From contig NZ_JAIVKJ010000002.1 of the NCBI RefSeq assembly GCF_020524885.1, forward strand, positions 496,001 through 560,000: a stretch of 64,000 nt of DNA, read 5' to 3'. Source of the stretch: Microbulbifer elongatus. Its GTDB lineage: Bacteria > Pseudomonadota > Gammaproteobacteria > Pseudomonadales > Cellvibrionaceae. Shown here in pieces: positions 44,398 through 52,517 of the stretch (the stretch's first letter is position 1; every line of letters begins with the position of its first letter). Below the pieces are notes generated by a model. The model searched no databases and was not told where the DNA came from. It saw nothing but the letters and a program-made list of their open reading frames with translations. Made by a program: the position numbers and the translations under genes.

Positions 44398-44781
44398 TTA
44401 GCGGCGACGATGGCCGCCACTGCGGTGGCCGTGGTGTGAAGGACGGCCGCCGGGACGATGGTAGTGGTGACCACCACTGGGACGGCCCGGACGGTTGTAC
44501 GGACGGTTTTGATAGTAGCGGTGGTGACGGTTGTAGTAGTGGCGTCCGTGATAGCGGTAGTAGCCACCGCGGTAGTAACGAGGATACCCGTAGCGGTAAT
44601 AGCGTGGCGACGAGTAGTAGAAGGAAACGCTGCCGGAGGGGTACACGTAGGGCCGCGAGTAGGGATAAGTCGAATATCCCGTCGTGCCGGAGCTGTAGTA
44701 GCCATCGGAAACACAGGCACCCAGTGTCAGTGTGCCAAATACGGTTACGGCCAACAGGCCTTTTCTGATGATGCTCTTCAT
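44398..44781 (-). CDS. Tyr/Gly/His/Arg-rich small lipoprotein
   Basis: A 127-residue predicted lipoprotein. Signal MKSIIRKGLLAVTVFGTLTLGAC with lipobox TLGAC; the mature chain is very rich in Tyr, Arg, Gly and His in short repeats (YYRYGYPRYYRGGYYRYHGRHYY, then HHYHRPGGRPSHHGH). Start ATG 44781. Such composition suggests an unstructured, adhesive or metal-binding surface protein; no family assigned. A smaller relative in composition and plan follows at 44893-45162. Confidence 0.7.
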   Translation of the reverse strand: MKSIIRKGLLAVTVFGTLTLGACVSDGYYSSGTTGYSTYPYSRPYVYPSGSVSFYYSSPRYYRYGYPRYYRGGYYRYHGRHYYNRHHRYYQNRPYNRPGRPSGGHHYHRPGGRPSHHGHRSGGHRRR

Positions 44782-44892
44782 AAGAGACCTCCTAGGGGCA
44801 GGCAACAGGTAGTCACACTGTCGGCACGCGCGTGTCGGCCAACGGTGGTTACCAGTGTTCTGTTTTACGTTTTGCGTTGGATTGACGAGGAA

Positions 44893-45162
44893 TCAGCGAG
44901 GCTGATGGACCCGGTGTCGGGGCATATCCGTGCGATAGCCGCCGCCGCGCATGTAGTAATTGGGGTGACGGACGTTGTGGCAGCGCCCGTTCTGGTGGCA
45001 GTGGTAGTACCGGCTTTGCACCGAGTAGTACCCGGGGCCCTGGTCGGTACGGTTGATAGCCGTTGTGGTATCGGTCATGTCCTCCATGCTGGTACAGCCG
45101 GACAATACCAACAGAGCCACGGCTCCGACTCCGCTGGAGAGTCCTGCGAGAGAGCGCTTCAT
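44893..45162 (-). CDS. small Tyr/His-rich lipoprotein
   Basis: An 89-residue predicted lipoprotein with signal MKRSLAGLSSGVGAVALLVLSGC (lipobox VLSGC). The mature part has YYSVQSRYYHCHQNGRCHN and PNYYMRGGGYRTD, again rich in Tyr, His and Arg, with two additional cysteines. GGAGGT is upstream of ATG 45162. Probably functionally related to the neighbour at 44398. Unknown function. Confidence 0.65.
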   Translation of the reverse strand: MKRSLAGLSSGVGAVALLVLSGCTSMEDMTDTTTAINRTDQGPGYYSVQSRYYHCHQNGRCHNVRHPNYYMRGGGYRTDMPRHRVHQPR

Positions 45163-45355
45163 GAAAACCTCCACGCCGCGAGGGCGGGCGAACCTTTTTA
45201 TCTTCGGCTTGATCGCCGGCCGAAAGCGGCAGACGACAAACCGAAACCCAAGTGGAGGTTATTTAAGGGTCGCGAAGACCGGATCACGAAGATTTAGAGA
45301 GGATTGCAACAACAAAAACGCAATTAAAAAGCGGTGGGATATAAGCAGTTCGTCC

Positions 45356-46444
45356 TCAACTGGACACCAATTGCTGCAACTGGTTGTCCAGTAGCTGCTG
45401 CAGTTTCGGGTTGAGCCCGGTGATCTCGGCCCCCCAGCTGGTGGTGTGGCACTGGATCCGGTCTTCAAGGGACTCGTCATCTTGCAGTTGCGGGTGTAGC
45501 GCCAGGCCGCGGGACTGACTCAACAGTTGTTCGCCTCCGAAATCGAACTGCTCTGGCCGGGTAGGTAGCACCGCCAGTGCCAGCTGAAGTCCGGTGGCCC
45601 GGCTCGACTGTTGCAGTCCGCGCAACAGCAGGCCCGCGCACACCGCGCGGAAAGCGGCATCGTCGCCGGCAAACCCCAGCCCCACGGAGGGGCCGGCGCT
45701 GGGCAGCGGTCGCGCGTCGTAGATTCGGGTCAGCAGTTTTAAGCGTTCCTCGAGCTCGGCCTGCAGACTGTTCATTGCGCTGCGAGATAGCTGGTTGCCC
45801 AACTGGGCCCAGTTCAGCGGGCGCAGGTACAGGCCGGCAGTGACTTCCGGCGGCGGTTTGGGCTTGGCCTTGGGGACAACCAGCGGCTTGCGCTGCTGCT
45901 GCGGTTTAACCTGGCTTACCGCGAGCGCACAGGCGGCGCTGAACGGGAGCGCGAATATCAGGCAAAGCAGCAGGCTGGCCCAGGGATAGGTGACCGACAT
46001 CCCGGGCTGAATGTTGAGTGCCACACTGCCGGCAAGGCTGTCGTGCAGCACTACCGGCTCGGTAATCATCTCACCGCGGTTTCGCTCACCAGCCTGGGCC
46101 AGCGGGCTCGAATCCACATCCTGAATGGTTACGCCGTGCACCGACGGCAGCGCCAGTGCCTGCTGGGCCAGCATCTGCAGGCTGATGCGGTCTCCGGCGA
46201 CGATCTGTTCCAGGCTCTGGCTCGCCAGCAGCTTTGCCGCTGCACTGGCGCTTGCCCTGTCGCGGGCGATGGCGGACGACTGCTGCTGGCCGTAAGCATG
46301 GCCCAGCGTCGCCAGGCAGAATCCGGCGAGGGTGAGCCAGATGGCGGCCGCCAGCAACTGGCGCTGCTGGGTGCGAGTGAGGCCTGCGAGCCACTGGGGC
46401 AGGCTGCGGGAAAAATCGGACAGGCTGGCGAGGAGGTTTTTCAT
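45356..46444 (-). CDS. SMP/YtjB (AhpA)-type membrane protein
   Basis: A 362-residue protein with two membrane helices (about 30-52 and 152-175) enclosing a periplasmic domain of about 100 residues, a Lys/Pro-rich linker (PKAKPKPPPEV) and a cytoplasmic domain. Divergent from serB, the position of smp/ytjB in E. coli and ahpA in pseudomonads; length and topology agree with the SMP family. Function poorly known. Confidence 0.78.
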   Translation of the reverse strand: MKNLLASLSDFSRSLPQWLAGLTRTQQRQLLAAAIWLTLAGFCLATLGHAYGQQQSSAIARDRASASAAAKLLASQSLEQIVAGDRISLQMLAQQALALPSVHGVTIQDVDSSPLAQAGERNRGEMITEPVVLHDSLAGSVALNIQPGMSVTYPWASLLLCLIFALPFSAACALAVSQVKPQQQRKPLVVPKAKPKPPPEVTAGLYLRPLNWAQLGNQLSRSAMNSLQAELEERLKLLTRIYDARPLPSAGPSVGLGFAGDDAAFRAVCAGLLLRGLQQSSRATGLQLALAVLPTRPEQFDFGGEQLLSQSRGLALHPQLQDDESLEDRIQCHTTSWGAEITGLNPKLQQLLDNQLQQLVSS

Positions 46445-46632
46445 CTTGTTATGTTTTCGCGTGTATGTTGTCGCGGGTCTGTTTTCGCACAGAGTGCATC
46501 GGCTGATTTTATCCCACTTCTTCAGCGAAAAAAGGCGCCGCGCTATAATGCGCGGCCTTTTCCGGGGCTCTCGACTGCAGGGGGCGCCGTGAAGTCATTG
46601 TGAAGCGAACAAAAAGCCAACAAGAGTCAGTC

Positions 46633-47658
46633 ATGGACGCACCCAGTTATTCCTCTCTCGCCGCCCTCTGCCAGCAGGTATTTGCGCAGTCTGTAGACGC
46701 GCAGCTGCCAGAATCGCCCTCAGCGGTAACCGCGCCCTGGTGCCTGACTCTTCTCGCCCCACAGGTGGAGTCATCATCGCTGCAGGCGATAAATGCGTTT
46801 GTGGAAGAGCAGGGCTGGACTGTTACCAGGTTGGATATTCTCGCCAGTCGCGCAGACTGTTGCGCGATTCGCTTGCAACTGGAAGGTGACCTGGAGTTTC
46901 ACGATGCGCGCGTGGCGCTGCTGGCACTGGCAGAGGAGCAAAGTGTCGAACTCATCCTGCAGCCCGGCGCCACACAGCGCGCTCCGCGCCTCGCCTGCTT
47001 TGACATGGACTCCACCCTGATTCAGGCGGAAGTTATTGACGAGCTTGCGAAGATCGCCGGCGTTGGCCACCAGGTCGCGGAAATTACTCTGTCCGCCATG
47101 CGAGGTGAGCTGGATTTTCAGCAGAGCTTCCGCAAGCGCATGGGGCTGTTGCGGGGTTTCACGGAAACCAGCCTAGCGGAGATTGCCCCGCAATTGCCGA
47201 TCATGCCCGGCGCGCCGCGCCTGCTGCGTGCATTACGTGCATTGGGGTGCAAAACCGCGATCCTCTCCGGCGGTTTTACCTACTTCGCCAATTACCTGAA
47301 AGACAACCACCTGGCGGTGGATGTGATTCATGCGAATCAGCTGGAGTTTGACGGCGGAGCACTCACCGGTGAGGTGATCGATCCGATTGTGGATGGCGCG
47401 CGCAAGGCGTTGCTGTTGCAGGAAATTGCGCAGGAAATGCACCTGTCGCTGGACCAGGTGGTTGCCGTTGGCGACGGCGCCAACGACCTGCCGATGCTGC
47501 AGCTGGGCGCCCTGGGTATCGCCTTTCACGCCAAGCCCAAGGTGCGGGCAGAAGCGCCCCAGGCCATCGACGGGTTTGGGCTGGATGCTGCGCTTTATCT
47601 GTTTGGCCTGAACGATCGCCAGATCGCCCAGTTATTGGGAGAGAAGCTGGGAGGGTAG
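46633..47658 (+). CDS. serB: phosphoserine phosphatase SerB
   Basis: The last step of serine synthesis: phosphoserine to serine. The 341 residues have an N-terminal ACT-like region (about 35-120) and the HAD domain with ACFDMDSTLIQAEVID (catalytic Asp pair), ILSGGFTYF and VAVGDGANDLPML. I prefer ATG 46633 to GTG 46600 because it begins nearer the family start. Divergent from the SMP gene. Confidence 0.95.
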   Translation: MDAPSYSSLAALCQQVFAQSVDAQLPESPSAVTAPWCLTLLAPQVESSSLQAINAFVEEQGWTVTRLDILASRADCCAIRLQLEGDLEFHDARVALLALAEEQSVELILQPGATQRAPRLACFDMDSTLIQAEVIDELAKIAGVGHQVAEITLSAMRGELDFQQSFRKRMGLLRGFTETSLAEIAPQLPIMPGAPRLLRALRALGCKTAILSGGFTYFANYLKDNHLAVDVIHANQLEFDGGALTGEVIDPIVDGARKALLLQEIAQEMHLSLDQVVAVGDGANDLPMLQLGALGIAFHAKPKVRAEAPQAIDGFGLDAALYLFGLNDRQIAQLLGEKLGG

Positions 47659-47708
47659 CTGGCTGGGAAGCAGCTAGAGATGCGTTACCGGAAGAGGGAT
47701 AACGAAAG

Positions 47709-47888
47709 TCAGAACCGCTGAATCAGCGCGATGGCCGGGCTGAAGTTGGTGCTGGTCGCGGCGAATGGCATCGGCGGCTTGCGCTCTCGATTTCCATCCT
47801 TGTAGCAGACCTGTCGATCGCAGGCGGCCATAAACAATGCCAGCGTAATCAGCGTGATGACGGCGAGAGCTCGCTTGCCCATAATCAT
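47709..47888 (-). CDS. small lipoprotein, unknown function
   Basis: A 59-residue predicted lipoprotein: MIMGKRALAVITLITLALFMAAC (lipobox FMAAC) followed by a short Cys-containing domain (DRQVCYKDGNRERKPPMPF). Start ATG 47888. A short open frame upstream on the same strand stops in the ATGA overlap at 47885-47888, so it may be translationally coupled to a leader. Unknown function; low support beyond the lipoprotein signal. Confidence 0.5.
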   Translation of the reverse strand: MIMGKRALAVITLITLALFMAACDRQVCYKDGNRERKPPMPFAATSTNFSPAIALIQRF

Positions 47889-48097
47889 GAGTAATCCCTG
47901 TCTGCTTTTAGCGTATCTTCCCAGTGAAATTCGGTTGCGGTGCCCGCAGCGTCGCGACCTGCCATTGCCGAAGCATCGCGACCGGCCATTAATAGACGCG
48001 GCGAATCCCGAAAAAGTTGCGCTCGACTTGTGAAAGTGTGCAAGAGAGTAAGAGAAAAGCGCCGGCTTCGATAGTCCGGCGCAAATTTCCCCGCCAC

Positions 48098-51000
48098 TCA
48101 ATCCTGATTTTGCACAGGGTGCTGTGCATCCAGCTCAGCCACATCCCGCGCTACCTGCCCCGGCGAGCTTGTGCGCCGCGCCAGTACGTCGTAGGCCACC
48201 GGCACTATGTATACGGTAAACAGTGTCGCTGCCAGTACACCAAACAGCACCACGGTTCCGATTACTGCGCGAGTTTCGGAGCCGGCGCCGGAGGACAGCA
48301 GCAGCGGCAGTGAGCCGGCGGCAGTGGTAATGCCGGTCATCATGATCGGGCGCAGGCGGGTTTCCGCGGCCTGGCGCAATGCCTGGCCGAATTCCACGCC
48401 GCGGTCTCTTAGCTGATTGGCGAACTCCACGATCAGAATGCCGTTCTTGGCTGCCAGCCCCACCAGCATGATCAGGCCCACCTGGCTGTAGATATTCAGG
48501 GACTGGTTGGTGAGCAGCAAACCTAGCAGCGCCCCGGCCATGGCCAGCGGTACGGTGAACATGATGACCAGCGGGTGGATAAAACTCTCGAACTGGGCGG
48601 CGAGCACCAGGAACACCACCAGCGCGCCGAGCAAAATGGCGAACAGGATGGTATTGCTGGAATCCTGGAAGTTCTTCGACTGGCCTTTGTAGTCGATCAC
48701 CGGCGAGCCCTCCAGATTCTCCTGCGCCAGCGTGTTCAGATACTGCAGTGCTTCACCCAGTACCAGCCCGTCTGCCAGGTTGGCGTCCAGGGTGATGGAG
48801 CGCACCCGGTTATAGCGCTGCAATTGGGGAGAGTCCGCATATTCACTGACTTCCACCAGGCTTTGCAGGGGGATCAGTTCGCCACTGGTACGGGAGCGCA
48901 CATAGAGGTTTTCCAGGCTGTCGGGCGTACGCTGCAGTTCGCGTTCGCCTTCGAGGATGACATCGTACTCTTCGCCATTGTTGATAAAGGTGGTGGCACG
49001 CAGCGAGCCGAACATGGTCTGCAGTGTGCTGCCTACATCGCTCACCTGCACGCCGAGGTCCGCTGCGCGCTCGTAGTCCACATTGATACGCAGCTGCGGC
49101 TGGGTTTCCTTGTAGTCCCAGTCGACGCCGATCAGCCCGGGGTTGGACTCCTCGATGGCCGCGTTCATCTGGTCGCGCCACTGGGTCAGCTGTTCGTAGC
49201 TGCCACCGCCGAGTACAAACTGCACCGGCTTGCCGAGGCCGCCGCCAAAGCTCTGGCGCATCACCGGGAAGGCGCGCACACCGCTCAGGTCGCTCACTGC
49301 CGCGCGTACCTGGTTCATCAATTCAAAAGCGGATGGGCGCTGGTCCCAGGGGGCCAGGGTGAAGATCACCATGCCGGTATTGAAGGTGGCCGAGGTGCCG
49401 AAAGATCGCGGCGAGCGCACCAGCAGACGGTTTACATAGCCTTTTTCCACCAGCGGCATCAGCCGCTCTTCGATGGTGTCCATATACTCCTGCATGTACT
49501 GGTAGCTGGCGCCCTCAGGGCCGTTGACCAGCAGGAAGAAGGAGCCCCGATCTTCCCGCGGCGCGTATTCGGTGGGGATCAGGCGGAAGGCCAGCGCGGC
49601 GAATACCATGACGCCCGCAAACACGATGCCGGCAATCCAGTGCTTGCGCAGCAGCACATCCAGGCCGCCGCTATAGCGGCGCTGGATGCGGGTGAGGGCG
49701 TTGTCCATGAGTCGGGTGGCGGCGTTGTGCCCATCACTGGGGCGGATCAGTTTCGCTGCCAGCATCGGCGACAGGGTCAGTGCGGTAATAGAGGAGAAGA
49801 TCACCGCCGCGGACATGGTCAGCGCGAATTCGGAAAACAGTCGGCCAATATCCCCTTCCAGGAAGGTGATGGGTACAAATACGGCGACCAGAACCAGGGT
49901 GGTGGCCACTACCGCAAACCCCACCTCGCGTGCACCGCGGTATGCGGCCAGCAGCGGTGGTTCACCGTATTCGTCCATGCGCCGGAAAATGTTTTCCAGC
50001 ACCACAATGGCATCGTCCACCACCAGGCCGATGGCGAGTACCAGCGCCAACAGCGTCAGCAGGTTGATACTGAAACCGAAGGCGTACAGCAGGATGGACG
50101 TGGCAATCAGGGATACCGGCACGGTGACCGCAGGCACCAGGGTGGCGCGCCAGTTGCCGAGGAACAGGTAGATCACCAGGGTAACCAGGATTACCGCGAT
50201 TGCGAGGGTGGTGTACACCTCCTTGATGGCTTCGGATACGAATACCGAGGCGTCGTAACTCTGGCTCAGGCGCATGCCGTCGGGCAGGGTCTTGTTGACC
50301 TCATGCATCTCCGCTTTGGCCGCTTCCGCCACCGCCACGATATTGCCGGTGGACTGGCGGGTGATACCGATACCCACCATGGGTTCACCGTTGCCACGGA
50401 AAGTGGAGCGGTCTTCTGCCGAGCCCAGTTCCACCCGCGCGACATCGCCGAGACGCACCACGTGACCACTGTCACCGGTAGCAATAGCGAGGCGCGCAAA
50501 ATCCTCGGCGCTCTGGAACTGGCGTTGTAGCCGCAGAGTGAACTGACGATCGCTGGACTCCAGATAACCCGCTGGCAGTTCGCGGTTTTCCGCGCGCAGG
50601 GCCTGTTCGATATCGGCGCTGGTGACGTTGTGTGCGGTCATCGCACCGCGGTCCAGCCAGATGCGCATGGCGAAGTCTTTGGCTCCGCCCACACGCACCC
50701 GCGCCACGCCGTCGAGCACCGAGAAACGGTCCACCAGGTAGCGGTTGGCGTAGTCGGTGAGCTCTGGCACCGTTAAGCGGTCTGAGGTCAGGTTGAGCCA
50801 GATCACCACGTCGTCACTGCTGTCGACTTTTTCGATCTCGGGGGGATCCGCTTCCACCGGTAGGTTGTTCAGCACCCCGGAAACCCGGTCGCGGATATCG
50901 TTAGCGGCGCCGTCCACGTCGCGGTTGATATTGAACTCGATGGAGATACGCGAGCGCCCGTCGGTGCTGGACGAGCTGACCGTCTTGATGCCCTCGATAC

Positions 51001-51217
51001 CGGCGATGCGGTCCTCGATCAGGCGGGTGATACGGGTCTCCACAATATCGGCCGATGCGCCCGGGTAGTTGGTGTCGATGGACACGATGGGAGGGTCAAT
51101 GTCCGGGTATTCCCGCAGCGCCAGCCGGTCGAAACTGATCAGGCCGAACACCACCAGCAGCAGGGACAGAACCAGCGCAAAAACCGGGCGTTTTACCGCG
51201 GTATCACTAATGATCAT
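48098..51217 (-). CDS. RND-type efflux permease (HAE-1 family)
   Basis: A 1039-residue inner-membrane RND transporter. First membrane helix with PVFALVLSLLLVVFGLISF, periplasmic loop SIDTNYPGASADIVETRIT, the paired Asp proton relay in GLVVDDAIVVLENIFRRM (about residue 410), and the second half with SLNIYSQVGLIMLVGLAAKNGILIVEFANQLR. Drug/solvent efflux is typical. Its start overlaps the adaptor's stop by four bases (ATGA). No outer-membrane channel is adjacent, so a TolC-like partner elsewhere is implied. Confidence 0.96.
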   Translation of the reverse strand: MIISDTAVKRPVFALVLSLLLVVFGLISFDRLALREYPDIDPPIVSIDTNYPGASADIVETRITRLIEDRIAGIEGIKTVSSSSTDGRSRISIEFNINRDVDGAANDIRDRVSGVLNNLPVEADPPEIEKVDSSDDVVIWLNLTSDRLTVPELTDYANRYLVDRFSVLDGVARVRVGGAKDFAMRIWLDRGAMTAHNVTSADIEQALRAENRELPAGYLESSDRQFTLRLQRQFQSAEDFARLAIATGDSGHVVRLGDVARVELGSAEDRSTFRGNGEPMVGIGITRQSTGNIVAVAEAAKAEMHEVNKTLPDGMRLSQSYDASVFVSEAIKEVYTTLAIAVILVTLVIYLFLGNWRATLVPAVTVPVSLIATSILLYAFGFSINLLTLLALVLAIGLVVDDAIVVLENIFRRMDEYGEPPLLAAYRGAREVGFAVVATTLVLVAVFVPITFLEGDIGRLFSEFALTMSAAVIFSSITALTLSPMLAAKLIRPSDGHNAATRLMDNALTRIQRRYSGGLDVLLRKHWIAGIVFAGVMVFAALAFRLIPTEYAPREDRGSFFLLVNGPEGASYQYMQEYMDTIEERLMPLVEKGYVNRLLVRSPRSFGTSATFNTGMVIFTLAPWDQRPSAFELMNQVRAAVSDLSGVRAFPVMRQSFGGGLGKPVQFVLGGGSYEQLTQWRDQMNAAIEESNPGLIGVDWDYKETQPQLRINVDYERAADLGVQVSDVGSTLQTMFGSLRATTFINNGEEYDVILEGERELQRTPDSLENLYVRSRTSGELIPLQSLVEVSEYADSPQLQRYNRVRSITLDANLADGLVLGEALQYLNTLAQENLEGSPVIDYKGQSKNFQDSSNTILFAILLGALVVFLVLAAQFESFIHPLVIMFTVPLAMAGALLGLLLTNQSLNIYSQVGLIMLVGLAAKNGILIVEFANQLRDRGVEFGQALRQAAETRLRPIMMTGITTAAGSLPLLLSSGAGSETRAVIGTVVLFGVLAATLFTVYIVPVAYDVLARRTSSPGQVARDVAELDAQHPVQNQD

Positions 51218-52293
51218 TGGCTGGCGGCTCCCTGTTCAGAGCTCACCGAAACGGCCTGGCCATCGCGGATATGCAGGGTGCCACGGGTTACCACCTGATC
51301 GCCCTGGGACAGGCCGGAAAGTACTTCCACCTTGCCCTGATAACGCTGCCCGATTTCCACGTCGCGACGTTGCACCATATTTCCGCCGTCGGTCTGCTTC
51401 ACCACATACACTGACTGGTCGCCGGCCAGTGGCACCAGTGCCGCCTCTGGGATGGTCAGGGCCTCGCGCGGGTTACTGATGATCTTTACCCGCAACAACA
51501 TGCCGGGCTTGAGCTGGCCGTCCGGGTTGTCGAGGCGCCCACGCACGGTGAAGGCGCGGGTCTGCGGGTCCACACGCGCTTCGACAATCATCACCTCACC
51601 GTTGAATACTCGCTTGGGATGAGCCTGGCTGCGGGCCTCGATTTTCATGCCGCCGGAGATCGCGGAGAGCTGGCGTTCGGGCACGGTGAAGTCCAGTTTC
51701 AGGCGGTCGATCTCCTGAATGGTAGTGATCTCGGTGGTGGGGGTGGCCAGGCTGCCCACACTGATGTTGCGCAGCCCCAGCTGGCCGTCAAAGGGCGCGC
51801 GGATAATGCGGTCGTCAATTCGTGCCTGCAAACCGTCGATCAGTGCGCGGGTTTCCGCCACCTGGGTTTGCACTGCCTCCCATTGCTCGCGGGTGGTGAG
51901 GTTTTTGCCAACCAGTCCGCGCAGGCGCTTTTCATCGCGCTCGAAGCGCGCCAATGTGGCGCGGGCGCCCGCCAGTTCCGCCAGTTCCTCACCGTGGCTC
52001 AGCTCCACCAGTACATCGCCGGCGTTAACTTTCTGCCCGCTCTCGAAATTGATGCGACTGATATGTTCTGTCACTCCCGCACGCAGGGATACAAACTCCC
52101 AGGCTCTGGCGGTACCCAGTGCCTCTACCGGGTTGGAGATCTGCTCCAGCTCCACGGTTGCTGCGCGTACCGGGACCGGCCCTGCGCTGGGACCCTGTGC
52201 GCGTAGCGGAGACGAAAAAGCGGAGGCAAGAAGGAGTGCGCAGGCCGCGCCAAGGATTCGGGATTGGGGTCCGAATGCGGGAATTATTTTCAT
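51214..52293 (-). CDS. RND efflux periplasmic adaptor (membrane fusion protein)
   Basis: A 359-residue membrane-fusion protein of the RND pump. Signal peptide (about 1-33, ending PLRA), biotinyl-lipoyl half-motifs (VSLRAGVTEHISRINFESGQKVNAGDVLVEL), a helical hairpin (about 95-150), the second lipoyl half (RIIRAPFDGQLGLRNISVGSLATP), beta-barrel and C-terminal domains. No Cys after the signal, so not a lipoprotein. Translationally coupled to the permease. Confidence 0.94.
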   Translation of the reverse strand: MKIIPAFGPQSRILGAACALLLASAFSSPLRAQGPSAGPVPVRAATVELEQISNPVEALGTARAWEFVSLRAGVTEHISRINFESGQKVNAGDVLVELSHGEELAELAGARATLARFERDEKRLRGLVGKNLTTREQWEAVQTQVAETRALIDGLQARIDDRIIRAPFDGQLGLRNISVGSLATPTTEITTIQEIDRLKLDFTVPERQLSAISGGMKIEARSQAHPKRVFNGEVMIVEARVDPQTRAFTVRGRLDNPDGQLKPGMLLRVKIISNPREALTIPEAALVPLAGDQSVYVVKQTDGGNMVQRRDVEIGQRYQGKVEVLSGLSQGDQVVTRGTLHIRDGQAVSVSSEQGAASQ

Positions 52294-52414
52294 GAGAGCG
52301 GGAGTTACCTGGTGTGGTGCATGGTTTTGGTCTGGCTTCCAGAAAGCTTGGTCTTAATTGCAGCAACTTTCAGGCCAGTCATACGATCGCAACGCGAGTG
52401 CGGATCTTACAAAA

Positions 52415-52450
52415 AAATGCCTCCCACCGCTCGGGCGGTGGGAGGCATTT
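52415..52450 (-). terminator. terminator of the M1 peptidase gene
   Basis: AAATGCCTCCCACCGC and GCGGTGGGAGGCATTT form a perfect 16-base-pair stem with a TCGG loop; on the minus strand it is followed by a T run (complement of 52411-52417). Strong intrinsic terminator downstream of the aminopeptidase. Confidence 0.92.
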
Positions 52451-52517
52451 CGATGAGTGGCATTGCGCTCGGGCTTAGCCGAGACACGTCGGGCTGGTAA
52501 ACCGCGGTTAGCGGCGA

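Noticed and set aside
47885-48097. 70-codon minus-strand ORF ending in the ATG of the small lipoprotein
   Set aside because: No domain, no clear ribosome site, and it runs up against the end of the RND gene. At most a leader peptide.
48575-50530. 651-codon open frame on the plus strand
   Set aside because: Antisense to the RND permease; a low-complexity His/Gln-rich translation typical of a GC-rich shadow.
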